A stretch of 64,000 nucleotides of DNA from CAZOWL01 sp964583605 (GCA_964583605.1 CAZOWL010000006.1:25311-89310); one strand, 5' to 3'; shown: positions 35,652 to 45,162, counted from the first letter of the stretch. Numbers and translations are program-made. The notes: generated by a model from the sequence alone, not told the origin.

Positions 35652-36055
35652 GCGCGGGTCGACGCTTCCGGCTTACCTATAAGCCGCATCTCTCCTTTGG
35701 GACCTCAGCCAGCCTCGCCTAGTACGCTGGTGACACTGAAATCGCGCCTCCATCGCGCAACGACGCGAAGACGCGTCGGTGTGAAGAAATGGCGGGCTCA
35801 CTGTGAGCAAGCCAACCCCTGATCCCGAAAAAGACCAACTAAACTGTTTGGAATAGTGGCCGCGGATGCCGCTCGAGGCTGGGTCGATCCGTATGCTGGA
35901 GCTCCGGGCGACTCGATTGGTGCTTGGCAGCTCCACCAGTGGCGAGAGATCCCGACGTTTCTCTGCCCTGTTTGCGTTTTCAACCGATGCGTGCTCGCGG
36001 TTCGAGCTGAGCGGTCCTTCCCCGAAACCATCCGTAGCGACCGGAGCGTGACGCG
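35652..36055. other. Gene-free stretch upstream of the 1168-residue protein
   Basis: No supported gene. Open frames here lack recognisable features. It presumably holds the promoter of the downstream large gene. CGGAGCG about 10 bp before the ATG is a usable ribosome site. Confidence 0.4.
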
Positions 36056-39000
36056 ATGAGCGATAGAGACGACGGCCTGGGACTTTCGATCCCCGGCATG
36101 GTGGTCGCGGCAACGCTGCTCGGCGTGGTGTTCTTCAAGAGCGTACCGTTGGAGACGACGCGGCCAGCGCCGGAGGCCCAGCTACCCGATGCGTCGGTGA
36201 CCGCCGAGCGGGCGCCGGCACGGCTTTGGGAGGATCCGTTCAATGCCGTGTATCGGCATATGCCTAATACAACAGACAGGCCGGAGGCGCCTGATACCGG
36301 CGGCGACCCGCCGGCCAACCCCGACTTCTGCTCCACTGACACCGTCGGCGCGCGGGCAGAGCGGGTCGACCCGCACGAGGCCTCGGCCCCGCCCTGCATC
36401 GCCGACCAGATCGCGCATCGCAACCAGCTCGGGCGCAAGCCGCGCATCCTGGCCGTCATGCTCCCAGGCGCGACCTCCGTCGAGTCCGGCGAGAACCGCA
36501 TCCGGCGCCGCTACGCGGTCCTCTCCGCCCTGCACATCGCCGGCTTCGTTCCGGATGACGCAACCCATATTGGCTGGTTCCGTACGATCCCCGGCTCGGA
36601 CCTGCCGGCGGTGATCCCCTACGAGTGGATGACCGCCACCGACGGCGCGGCCGACCCGGGCTCGGTGCTCGTCCTCTGGCTCGACGACACGCCATTTCGC
36701 CAACGTCTCCACCGGGGCCTGACCGGTCTGGTGGCCGGCATCCTGCCGAAGGACCAGCTGCCGGCGGACGGCAAGGTCGATGTGGCGGTGCTTGGGCCGT
36801 CGTCGTCCGACGGGCTGGTCGGGCTGCTGCGGGAGGCGGCTGCCATCGCCGCTCCAACAGTGGCAAGCGGCGCCCAGATGCCGGCCTACGACGCGGGCAT
36901 GGCTGGCATGATCGGTTTGGCCGGCACGGGCACGATTGGAGCGACCCCCGTCTGGCCAGATCGGGCGTTCGAGATCCGTCTCGATGTGTACTCGGCAACG
37001 GCGACGGCAGCCGACGACGAGTTGTTCGATCGCGCCGGGATCGAAGGCGACGGAAGGACCGTTGCTGACTATCTGTTTTGCCGCCTCAACCTGGACCTGC
37101 ACCGCACCATCGCCGACGATCGGGTCTTAGTCGAGATACTCGCCGCGGAGCTGGGCGCCCGTTTCGATCGGAGCTCCGGACCACTGCTCGGGCTGGCTAT
37201 CGGCCTGCGCAAGGCAACGTCCGCGGTGCGCGAGGCTACCGTCGATCGTCTGCGCGGCACAATCCCGCCTGTGGGCTCAGGCAAGGGAGGCAAGCACGTC
37301 GTCCTGGTCTCGGAGTGGGACACCGCCTACGGCCGCTCACTGCCGATCAGTCTCTGCAAGGCCCTCGAGGCCGAGCTCGGTAAGACGACCCCCTGCGCTC
37401 ACGTCGACCAGCGTGGGGCCGGCTACCCGGCAGGAGAAAGTGAGTCGCAGGGAGGAGCGGACTTGCCCTGGGTGCATCGCTTCACCTACATGCGCGGCCT
37501 CGACGGGACCTTGGGGGCGACCGGGGGGCACGCCGGTGATCACTCGCTTGCCGACGCACTGGCCGAGTCGGCCCAAGGTACGCCGCAGCTCGACTACCTG
37601 CGGCGACTCGCCGGCCGCCTCGTCTCGCTGGAGCGAGGCTTGCCCAGTGGCCACTCGATCGCGGCTGTGGGTATCCTCGGCAGCGATATACACGACAAGC
37701 TGCTCATCCTGCAGGCCCTGCGACCAGCGTTCCAGGGTGCGGTGTTCTTCACGACGGACCTGGACGCACGACTCTACGAGCCGGCACAGCTGCAGTGGAC
37801 ACGGGGCCTGGTGGTCGCCACCGGCTTCGGTCTGCAGCTCGAGGGAGCCACGGGTGCGGCGCCGACGGGCATCGATTGCCAGGATTCGATCCCGCCGTTT
37901 CGCAGCGGCTACCAGACTGCGTTCTTCTACGCGGCGCGCGAGGCGCTCGGTGCCCTACCGGAGGCCTGCCGACTCGGCACCGAGCCGGGCTATCGCCAGG
38001 TTGAGGCAGCCGGCCAGGCGCCAGCGCCGGCCCGGCTGTTCGAGATCGGGCGCACGGGTCCGGTCGCGCTGATCCCGCCGAGGCCCGCGGGTGACGACCA
38101 AGGGGCCGATCCTGCCTCATCCGCGCCGGGCGCTCGTGCCCTTGGTAAGCAGGACACGGGCCAGGCCCGGCTCAACGCCTGGCTTGACGTACTCCTGCTG
38201 CTGGTGATGGGCTGGGGCCTGTTTCTGGTCTTCTACCACCGGCATGTGCCCCTCTGGTGGGGGGCGCTGGGCCAAAGGCTGCGCCGATCCCCGCTCGGCA
38301 CCAGCCTCGGCCTGATCCTGGCCCTGTTGGCGCTCGGCGGTCTGTTGGCTTGGCTCTGGCGCGATCTGGAGGTGCTCGCCTGTCCCCTTGCCCTCGATGC
38401 GACGGCCTGTGCCGAGCCGTTCAGCGTCACCAGCGGCATCAGCATCTGGGCGCCTGTCTACCTGCAGCTGTTGGCCGTGGTGCTGTCGGCGCTGTTCATC
38501 GCCCGCGTGCTGGTGCGGTTTCGCGCCAACATGCTTGGCCTCTCGAGCCGGTATTTCCTTGGCCGGGGCTGTGGGATCGAAAGACGACCTGCGCCAGCCG
38601 GGCTGTGGGCGGCGTCGCATGCGGAGCTGCGGCACTGGGCGCAAGTAGGGCTGCGCTGGCTCCGGCGTCCGGGCTGGGACCGAGCCGACAGCTTGGCGGA
38701 TCAGGTCTCGGCGAGGGCCGACACCGCGGCGGATACAGGGCACCCTAGCGAGCCGCTGGATACCGACGATGCGCTGAGGCTCTGGCTACAGTACTGTCGG
38801 CGATCGCGATTCTGGTGGCGGGTGCTGCGCGTCGTGGCCCTGTCCATCCTGCTGTTCGCTGTCGTGGTTGCTCTGTATTGGGCGACCGGGGGCGGTGGCA
38901 ACAGCCCGGTCCGCGATGCTGAGCTCGCCCGGATCTTCCTGGAGCTACGGCTCCTCGGCGTGCTCCTCGGCGGCATGCTCGCCTTAGCCGTGCTGGACAT

Positions 39001-39562
39001 CGCGCTGGAGTGCCGGCGCTTCATCGACCAGCTTTCGCGTGCCTCGGTCGCCGAGGAGCCGGCGCGTTGGCCGAGCCAGGTTGCCGCCGGCTTCCAGGCT
39101 AACCTGCACCTGGACCCCGCCCGGCTATCGCCTTGGATCGCGCTCAGCGTGATCTCCGAGCACGCGGACCTGGTCATGCGCCTGGTAGTCTATCCGCTGA
39201 TCGTGCTCGTGGTCCTGGTGGTCGCCCGGCTGCCCTGGCTCGACACCACCAGCCTGCCGCCGAGCATCCTCATCGTCTACCTGGTCTTCGCCTTCTACAT
39301 CTTTTTCGTCGCCGTCGGCATCCAACGCGCGGCGAACGGGGCCAAGGCCCGAACCCGCGAGCACTACCAGACCCTGCTTGACGGCAACCGGAACGCCCCA
39401 GTCGAGGATCCCAAGACCAACACCCAGCTTGAATGTCTGATCCGCCAGGTCTCCGAGCTGCACGACGGTGCCTTCAAGCCGCTGCCGGCACGGCCGCTCG
39501 TGCGCATGGCGCTGCTGCCGTTCGGGGCGCTTGGGGTGGGGCTGTTGGAGTTGTTCGGCTAA
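36056..39562 (+). CDS. Large multi-pass membrane protein with periplasmic binding-protein-like domain, unknown
   Basis: 1168 residues. An N-terminal membrane helix (GMVVAATLLGVVFF) leads to an exported domain of about 650 residues. Parts of it read like a type-1 periplasmic binding-protein fold: RILAVMLPGATSVESGENRI, then HVVLVSEWDTAYGRSLPISL, AVGILGSDIHDKLLILQALR and FRSGYQTAFFYAAREAL. From about residue 705 come roughly seven membrane helices in three groups (705-770, 797-825, 918-990) plus 1038-1090. A cytoplasmic loop lies at about 826-915. The C-terminus is soluble. I recognise no family. It has no operon partner and repeats lie on both sides. A sensor or receptor role is inference. Confidence 0.75.
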   Translation: MSDRDDGLGLSIPGMVVAATLLGVVFFKSVPLETTRPAPEAQLPDASVTAERAPARLWEDPFNAVYRHMPNTTDRPEAPDTGGDPPANPDFCSTDTVGARAERVDPHEASAPPCIADQIAHRNQLGRKPRILAVMLPGATSVESGENRIRRRYAVLSALHIAGFVPDDATHIGWFRTIPGSDLPAVIPYEWMTATDGAADPGSVLVLWLDDTPFRQRLHRGLTGLVAGILPKDQLPADGKVDVAVLGPSSSDGLVGLLREAAAIAAPTVASGAQMPAYDAGMAGMIGLAGTGTIGATPVWPDRAFEIRLDVYSATATAADDELFDRAGIEGDGRTVADYLFCRLNLDLHRTIADDRVLVEILAAELGARFDRSSGPLLGLAIGLRKATSAVREATVDRLRGTIPPVGSGKGGKHVVLVSEWDTAYGRSLPISLCKALEAELGKTTPCAHVDQRGAGYPAGESESQGGADLPWVHRFTYMRGLDGTLGATGGHAGDHSLADALAESAQGTPQLDYLRRLAGRLVSLERGLPSGHSIAAVGILGSDIHDKLLILQALRPAFQGAVFFTTDLDARLYEPAQLQWTRGLVVATGFGLQLEGATGAAPTGIDCQDSIPPFRSGYQTAFFYAAREALGALPEACRLGTEPGYRQVEAAGQAPAPARLFEIGRTGPVALIPPRPAGDDQGADPASSAPGARALGKQDTGQARLNAWLDVLLLLVMGWGLFLVFYHRHVPLWWGALGQRLRRSPLGTSLGLILALLALGGLLAWLWRDLEVLACPLALDATACAEPFSVTSGISIWAPVYLQLLAVVLSALFIARVLVRFRANMLGLSSRYFLGRGCGIERRPAPAGLWAASHAELRHWAQVGLRWLRRPGWDRADSLADQVSARADTAADTGHPSEPLDTDDALRLWLQYCRRSRFWWRVLRVVALSILLFAVVVALYWATGGGGNSPVRDAELARIFLELRLLGVLLGGMLALAVLDIALECRRFIDQLSRASVAEEPARWPSQVAAGFQANLHLDPARLSPWIALSVISEHADLVMRLVVYPLIVLVVLVVARLPWLDTTSLPPSILIVYLVFAFYIFFVAVGIQRAANGAKARTREHYQTLLDGNRNAPVEDPKTNTQLECLIRQVSELHDGAFKPLPARPLVRMALLPFGALGVGLLELFG

Positions 39563-39685
39563 CGATCATGGGGCGAGGCGAGCCACCCCCGACCATGAAA
39601 CGTCGCCTCGCCCCTGATCGTTCCCTCACCCCAACCCTCTCCCAGAAGGCGAGGGAGCGAACGTGCTGCGCGAATTTCATGGTAA
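39560..39685 (+). repeat. Interspersed repeat copy H
   Basis: First of a tandem pair. Its left TAA is the stop codon of the 1168-residue protein gene. Its right TAA (39683-39685) is shared with copy I. Confidence 0.85.
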
Positions 39686-39808
39686 CGATCATGGGGCGAG
39701 CCGAGCCACCCCGGATGATGAAAGCTCGCCTCGCCCCTGATCGTTCCCTCACCCCAGCCCTCTCCCAGAGGGCGTGGGGGCGAACGTGCTTCGCGAGCTT
39801 CATAGTAG
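39683..39808 (+). repeat. Interspersed repeat copy I
   Basis: Second of the tandem pair, same orientation, sharing the TAA junction with copy H. The right flank reads TAG. Confidence 0.85.
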
Positions 39809-40177
39809 GTGCCGCCGCCACTGGAGACGCTGTTTGATCGCGTGGCCAACGCATGGCGTCAGTGCAAAATGACACAGAGCGCCGCATATATCTTCGTCAC
39901 ACGTGGATTTGCCGTCGCGATGCATGCCCCTCGCGCCCGATCGCTGTGTTGCGCCTCCTCTCCATGGGGCCCGCTACGCCTCGTCGGCACGCCTGGCGCT
40001 CGGGCCCGATTGGCGCACCGCGCCTGCCGCAAGAGCCATGCGCGACGGGCATAGCTTTCGAGTAACATCTCGGTCGCGGCCGGTTGACGAAGAGCAGCTC
40101 GGGTACGCCAGTGGTCTGTCGGCCATTATTGCGTAGCGTCAACGGGCCTCAACGACCATCTTGTGGAGACCCCACCC
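39809..40177. other. Gene-free stretch
   Basis: Between the tandem repeats and the DUF533 gene. Several short frames overlap on both strands, but none has a domain or ribosome site I can support. TGGAGACC at 40164-40171 is the probable ribosome site of the next gene. Confidence 0.4.
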
Positions 40178-40960
40178 ATGGCGAACTTTGGCAACCTCCT
40201 CGGGACTTTCTTGCAGTCGAATATGGCCCAGTCGGGTCAGCAGCGTATGGCCCATGCGGCACAGGATCTCCAAACTAGCCTTGGGTCGCTCGGCGCCGGT
40301 CAGGGCGGCGCAGGCGGGCTCCTCGGCGGGCTGTTGGATATGGCCAAGGGCGGCTTGAGCAGTGCCGGGCAGAATCCGCTGCAGGCCGGCGGCATCGGGG
40401 CAGCACTCGGGTCCGTGCTCGGCGGTGGCGGGGATTCGGTGAAAGGGGCCCTGACGGGTGGCGCCCTGGCGATGCTCGCCGGCGTCGCCTTCAAGGCGCT
40501 GAATCAGGCCGAGCGTGGCGGGGCAACCAATGTCGGCGACGCCGCGCCGCTCAGTGCCGGGGCCCTGCCGCTCGGGCTGAAGCCACCGGAGACACCGGCT
40601 GAGCAACAGGTACTCAACACGAAGACCCAACTGATCGTGAAGGGCATGATCAACATCGCCAAATCGGACGGTCAGGTCGGCCTCGACGAGCTGCAGCGGA
40701 TCATCGGGAAGGCCGAGGACCTCGGCGCTGACGATAAGGATTGGCTGATGGCCGAGCTGCAGCAGCCGCTCAATCTGGATGCGTTCGTGGCCGAGATCCC
40801 CAACCAAGAGGTCGCGGCCGAGGTCTATGCGGCGTCCCTGCTCGCCGTGGAAGTCGACACACCGCAGGAGCAGGACTATCTCAGGCTTTTTGCCGAGAAG
40901 ACGGGGCTGCATCCCCTCGTGGTTCAGCACATCCATCAGGCGATGGGGGTGGCGGTCTGA
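40178..40960 (+). CDS. DUF533 (YebE/TerB-like) protein
   Basis: 260 residues from the ATG at 40178. The N-terminal third is Gly/Ala/Leu-rich (GAGGLLGGLLDMAKGGL; GGIGAALGSVLGGGGDSVKG) with one hydrophobic segment (GALAMLAGVAFKAL), probably a membrane association. The C-terminal 130 residues are helical and TerB-like: LIVKGMINIAKSDGQVGLDE, LGADDKDWLMAELQQPLNLD and EVYAASLLAVEVDTPQEQDY. DUF533 proteins such as E. coli YebE have no established function; yebE is linked to envelope stress. It is convergent with purL. Confidence 0.85.
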   Translation: MANFGNLLGTFLQSNMAQSGQQRMAHAAQDLQTSLGSLGAGQGGAGGLLGGLLDMAKGGLSSAGQNPLQAGGIGAALGSVLGGGGDSVKGALTGGALAMLAGVAFKALNQAERGGATNVGDAAPLSAGALPLGLKPPETPAEQQVLNTKTQLIVKGMINIAKSDGQVGLDELQRIIGKAEDLGADDKDWLMAELQQPLNLDAFVAEIPNQEVAAEVYAASLLAVEVDTPQEQDYLRLFAEKTGLHPLVVQHIHQAMGVAV

Positions 40961-41071
40961 GGGGCCGGCCGGTATCGAGCCTAGCTGAGAGGATGCAGGT
41001 TCCTCTTGCTGCCGCGCTAGGGCTCAGGCCACAGAGCGGCATGCAAGGCGCTCGATTCGCAGAGCGAGTGC

Positions 41072-41097
41072 GGGCCTGGGTCAGCCGACCCAGGCCC
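41072..41097. terminator. Perfect hairpin across the purL stop codon
   Basis: GGGCCTGGGTC (41072-41082) and GACCCAGGCCC (41087-41097) form an 11-bp perfect stem with a 4-nt loop, located over the last codons and stop of purL. It lies between two convergent genes and could end transcription from either side, but neither flank has a T tract. Confidence 0.45.
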
Positions 41098-44000
41098 TGG
41101 CGTTGCGGAACAGGCGCAGCCACGGGCCGTCGGGCCCCCAGTCTCGCGGGCACCACGAGTGCTGGACGGTGCGGAACAGCCGCTCGGGGTGCGGCATCAT
41201 GATGGTTACGCGTCCATCGCCGGCGGTCAGGCCCGTGATCCCTTCGGGCGAGCCGTTGGGATTGGCCGGATAGCGCTCGGCCGGCAGGCCATCGTGCTCG
41301 ATATAACGCATGACGGTCTGCGCCCGGCACGCGCCCAGCTGATCGGCGCCGTGCAGATCAGCTCGGCCCTCACCATGGGACACGACGATGGGTAGACGGG
41401 AGCCCGCCATGCCGGCGAGCAGGATCGACGGCGATGGGCAGACCTCCACCATGACCAGTCGTGCCTCGAACTGCTCCGAGCGATTGCGCAGAAATTGCGG
41501 CCAGCATTCCGCCCCCGGGATCAGCTCACGGAGTCCTGAGAGCATCTGACAGCCGTTGCAGACCCCGAGGGCGAAGGTATCGGGGCGATCGAAGAAGGCT
41601 GCAAAGGCCTCGCGAGCTTGCACGTTGAACAAGATGCTCTTCGCCCATCCGCCGCCGGCACCGAGGACATCTCCGAACGAGAAGCCGCCACAGGCGGCCA
41701 GGCCGCGAAACGCGGCCAGATCCCACCGACCGGCGATCAGATCGGACATGTGGACATCGATGGCCTCGAAGCCCGCTTTGGCGAAGGCGGCGGCCATCTC
41801 GACCTGACCATTGACTCCCTGCTCGCGCAGGACCGCAACCGCTGGCCGCGCGCCGGTTCCGAGATAGGGCGCCGAGATATCGTGCTGGGGATCGAAGGAG
41901 AGCTGCGCGAAGAGGCCCGGATCCGCGGGATCCGCGATCCGCTCAAACTCCTCGGTGGCGCACTTGGGATCGTCACGTAACGACTGCAGGGCATGACTCG
42001 TCTCGGACCAGACTTGCTGCAGCCGCGCGCGTCCGGCCTCCAGCAGCGTGAGCGCGCCGCGCCGGACGCGGATCTGGTCGTTCGACTCGACCGCGCCGAC
42101 GATCCGACTGCACATCCCCAGGCCGTGCTCGTCGAGGATCGCCAGTGCGCGCTCCGTGTCGCTGCGTCGCACCTGCAGCAAGGCGCCCAGCTCCTCGGCG
42201 AACAGGGCCGCCAGGTCGTCCGCGCCAAGCCCCTCGAGGTCGAGGGTCAGCCCGCAGCGGCCGGCAAAGGCCATCTCGCAGGCCGCGACGATCAGCCCGC
42301 CGTCGGAGCGGTCATGATAGGCGAGCAGCAGTCCTTCCGAACGCAGGGCCTGGATGGCCGCAAAGAGCCCCCGCAACAGGGCCGGATCATCGAGATCGGG
42401 CGGTGCGTCGCCCAGTTGATCGAAGACCTGCGCAAGACAGGACCCCCCGAGGCGGTTGCGTCCCTCGGCCAGGTGAACCAACATCAGATCGGTCGGCCCA
42501 CAGTCGGTGCGAAGCTCCGGCGTCAAGGTGTCGCGGGCATCGCTGACCGGGGCGAAGGCCGAGACGATCAGCGACAGCGGGGCCGCCATCTCCCGGGGCT
42601 CGCCGCCCTCGGTCTGCCAGACGGTCTTCATGCTCATCGAGTCCTTGCCGACTGGGATCGCGATCCCAAGCGCCGGACACAGCTCCTGCCCAACGGCCCG
42701 CACAGTATCGAAGAGGCGTGCGTCCTCCCCCGGATGCCCGGCGGCGACCATCCAGTTCGCCGACAGCTTGATCTCACCAAGGGCCGCGATCGCGGCGGCG
42801 GCGATATTCGTGATCGCCTCGCCGACGGCCATCCGCCCGGAGGCCGGCGCATCGAGCAACGCGACAGGGGTGCGCTCGCCGATGGTCATCGCCTCGCCGC
42901 GATAACCCTGATAATCGCTCAAGGTGACGGCCACATCGGCGACTGGCACCTGCCAAGGGCCAACCATCTGATCGCGCGCGACCAGCCCTGTCACGGTGCG
43001 GTCGCCGATCGTGATCAGGAAGGCCTTGTTGGCCACCGTTGGGAACCGTAAGACGCGCAGCAAGGCCTCCTCCAGGTCCATCGGGCTGCGGTCGAGCGTG
43101 AGCCGCGGCACCATGGCCCGCGTGACGTTGCGCAGCATCTTTGGCGGCTTGCCGAATAGCAGCGACAACGGGAGGTCGATCGGCCGGTCACCGAAATGGC
43201 TGTCCTCCAGGACCAGCTCGTCCGCTTCGCTCGCGCTTCCTACGACGGCATAGGGACAGCGCTCACGCTCGCAGATGGCGCGGAACATCTCGAGACGCTC
43301 GCGGGCGACGGCGAGCACATAACGCTCTTGGGCCTCGTTGCACCAGATCTCGAGCGGTGACAGCGCCGGATCCGCGCTCGGTACGGCCCGCAGCGCGATG
43401 CGCCCGCCGCGGCCGGCGTCATGGGCCAGCTCGGGCAACGCATTGGCGAGTCCGCCGGCGCCGACGTCGTGGATGAACAGGATCGGATTGGCCTCGCCGT
43501 GTGCCCAACAACGATCGATCACCTCCTGGCAGCGCCGCTGCATCTCAGGATTGGCACGCTGCACCGAGGCGAAATCGAGATCCTCGGCCGAGGTCCCCGT
43601 CGCCTGGCTCGAGGCCGCGCCGCCGCCCAGACCGATCAGCATCGCGGGTCCCCCCAACACCACCAAGGGCGTGTCTGGTGGGAAGGGTCGCTTCGCCACA
43701 TGCTCGGCGCGGATATTGCCGAGTCCCCCGGCAAGCATGATCGGCTTGTGATAGCCGCGGAGCTCTGTGCCATCAGGACCGGGTACCTCCTGCTCGAAGG
43801 TGCGGAAATAGCCCGCCAGATTCGGCCGGCCGAATTCGTTGTTGAAGGCCGCCGCCCCGATCGGCCCCTCGAGCATGATGTCGAGCGCCGAGACGATCCG
43901 GCCCGGTCGCCCGAAGTCTCGCTCCCATGGCTGCTCGCTGCCCGGGATACGCAGATTCGAGACCGAGAAGCCGGTGAGCCCGGCCTTGGGCTTGGCGCCG

Positions 44001-44974
44001 AGGCCGGTTGCGCCCTCGTCGCGGATCTCCCCGCCCGCCCCGGTTGCGGCGCCGGGATCGGGCGCGATCGCGGTCGGGTGGTTGTGCGTCTCCACCTTCA
44101 TCAGGATGTGGATGTGTTCCGCCCGCTCGACGTAGCAGCCCGTCTCGGGGTCGACCAAGAACCGCTGTCCGGGCCGACCACGGATCACGGCCGCGTTGTC
44201 CCGGTAGGCGGAGAGGATGTCCGCCGGGGATTCTTCCGTGCTGCGGCGGATCATCGCGAATAGCGAGCGATCTTGGGCCACGCCGTCGATGATCCAGTCG
44301 GCGTTGAAGATCTTGTGGCGACAATGCTCCGAGTTGGCCTGCGCGAACATCATGAGCTCAACATCGGTCGGATTGCGCCGCAGCCCGAGGAAGCTGTCGA
44401 CGAGGTAATCGATCTCGTCACCCGACAGGGCGAGCCCGAGCACAGCGTTCGCCTGCTCCAGCGCACCCCGCCCACCACCCAGCAAGTCGATGACGATCAG
44501 CGCCCGCGGCTCCGCCGCGACGAAGAGACGACCGGCGTCAGCGAGGTCGAACAGCGCGGTCTGAGTCATGCGGTCGTGCAGCAAGGCCGCGGCGGACCGT
44601 CGCCAGTCGTGGCCCTGAGGCATGGGATCCGGACTCAGATAGAAGGCCGTCCCGCGCTCGAGCCGCTCGACCTTGTGCAACCCGCAGCGCCGGGCGATCT
44701 CGGTCGCCTTTGTCGACCAAGGCGAGATCGTCCCGGGGCGTGGTACGACCAGGATCAGCTCACCGCTCGGCTCGTTGGCTGGCTGGGAGGCGCCGTATTG
44801 AAGCAGTCGGTTGAGGAGATTGCGCTCGGATGTGGTCAAATCCTCGCTCAGGGCCGCGAAGTGAGCCAGCTCGGCCTGCACCCTGACTGGCTGGCCAAGG
44901 GCCTCGTTCAGGCGTCGTTCGATCTTGTCGATGCGGAATGTGGAAAGGGCGGGCGAGCCCCGGAGAACGAGCAT
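41081..44974 (-). CDS. purL: Phosphoribosylformylglycinamidine synthase
   Basis: 1297 residues, the single-chain gammaproteobacterial form. It converts FGAR, ATP and glutamine to FGAM in purine synthesis. The N-terminus MLVLRGSPALSTFRIDKIER is typical. The central ATP-binding part has ANSEHCRHKIFNADWIIDG, KVETHNHPTAIAPDPGAATG and GAGGEIRDEGATG. The C-terminal glutaminase domain has the nucleophile Cys in ALGVCNGCQMLSGLRELIP (near residue 1140), with HPE in MMPHPERLFR near the end. It stands alone, as usual. Three palindromes lie upstream (45046-45162). Confidence 0.97.
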   Translation of the reverse strand: MLVLRGSPALSTFRIDKIERRLNEALGQPVRVQAELAHFAALSEDLTTSERNLLNRLLQYGASQPANEPSGELILVVPRPGTISPWSTKATEIARRCGLHKVERLERGTAFYLSPDPMPQGHDWRRSAAALLHDRMTQTALFDLADAGRLFVAAEPRALIVIDLLGGGRGALEQANAVLGLALSGDEIDYLVDSFLGLRRNPTDVELMMFAQANSEHCRHKIFNADWIIDGVAQDRSLFAMIRRSTEESPADILSAYRDNAAVIRGRPGQRFLVDPETGCYVERAEHIHILMKVETHNHPTAIAPDPGAATGAGGEIRDEGATGLGAKPKAGLTGFSVSNLRIPGSEQPWERDFGRPGRIVSALDIMLEGPIGAAAFNNEFGRPNLAGYFRTFEQEVPGPDGTELRGYHKPIMLAGGLGNIRAEHVAKRPFPPDTPLVVLGGPAMLIGLGGGAASSQATGTSAEDLDFASVQRANPEMQRRCQEVIDRCWAHGEANPILFIHDVGAGGLANALPELAHDAGRGGRIALRAVPSADPALSPLEIWCNEAQERYVLAVARERLEMFRAICERERCPYAVVGSASEADELVLEDSHFGDRPIDLPLSLLFGKPPKMLRNVTRAMVPRLTLDRSPMDLEEALLRVLRFPTVANKAFLITIGDRTVTGLVARDQMVGPWQVPVADVAVTLSDYQGYRGEAMTIGERTPVALLDAPASGRMAVGEAITNIAAAAIAALGEIKLSANWMVAAGHPGEDARLFDTVRAVGQELCPALGIAIPVGKDSMSMKTVWQTEGGEPREMAAPLSLIVSAFAPVSDARDTLTPELRTDCGPTDLMLVHLAEGRNRLGGSCLAQVFDQLGDAPPDLDDPALLRGLFAAIQALRSEGLLLAYHDRSDGGLIVAACEMAFAGRCGLTLDLEGLGADDLAALFAEELGALLQVRRSDTERALAILDEHGLGMCSRIVGAVESNDQIRVRRGALTLLEAGRARLQQVWSETSHALQSLRDDPKCATEEFERIADPADPGLFAQLSFDPQHDISAPYLGTGARPAVAVLREQGVNGQVEMAAAFAKAGFEAIDVHMSDLIAGRWDLAAFRGLAACGGFSFGDVLGAGGGWAKSILFNVQAREAFAAFFDRPDTFALGVCNGCQMLSGLRELIPGAECWPQFLRNRSEQFEARLVMVEVCPSPSILLAGMAGSRLPIVVSHGEGRADLHGADQLGACRAQTVMRYIEHDGLPAERYPANPNGSPEGITGLTAGDGRVTIMMPHPERLFRTVQHSWCPRDWGPDGPWLRLFRNARAWVG

Positions 44975-45045
44975 CGGAGGGTCTCTCTGTGGTGACTGAC
45001 GAACCTAATGCTGCGAGGAGAACCTGAGACCGGTCGGACATGATC

Positions 45046-45162
45046 GGTCCGCTGAGCGGACCACTCGCGCCCGCCATCGCCATTGGGAATGGTCCGCACA
45101 GCGGACCCTTCTACGGGCCTCGCGCCGGACATCACGACCGGGGATGGTCCGCACAGCGGACC
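45046..45162. repeat. Three copies of a 17-bp palindrome upstream of purL
   Basis: GGTCCGC-N3-GCGGACC occurs at 45046-45062 (TGA spacer), 45091-45107 and 45146-45162 (both ACA spacer). The last two share a longer core with AATGG or GATGG before it. The sites lie between the purL start and the 3' end of the glucosidase gene. They could be operators, or REP-like hairpins. Confidence 0.75.

Noticed and set aside
35673..36113. A 146-codon minus-strand frame upstream of the large membrane protein
   Set aside because: Arg/Ser-rich composition typical of antisense GC-rich frames, and it overlaps the start of a convincing gene.
3299..39808. CRISPR array as explanation of the repeated 125-bp units
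   Set aside because: Copies are dispersed, in both orientations, too long, and lack regular spacers or cas genes.
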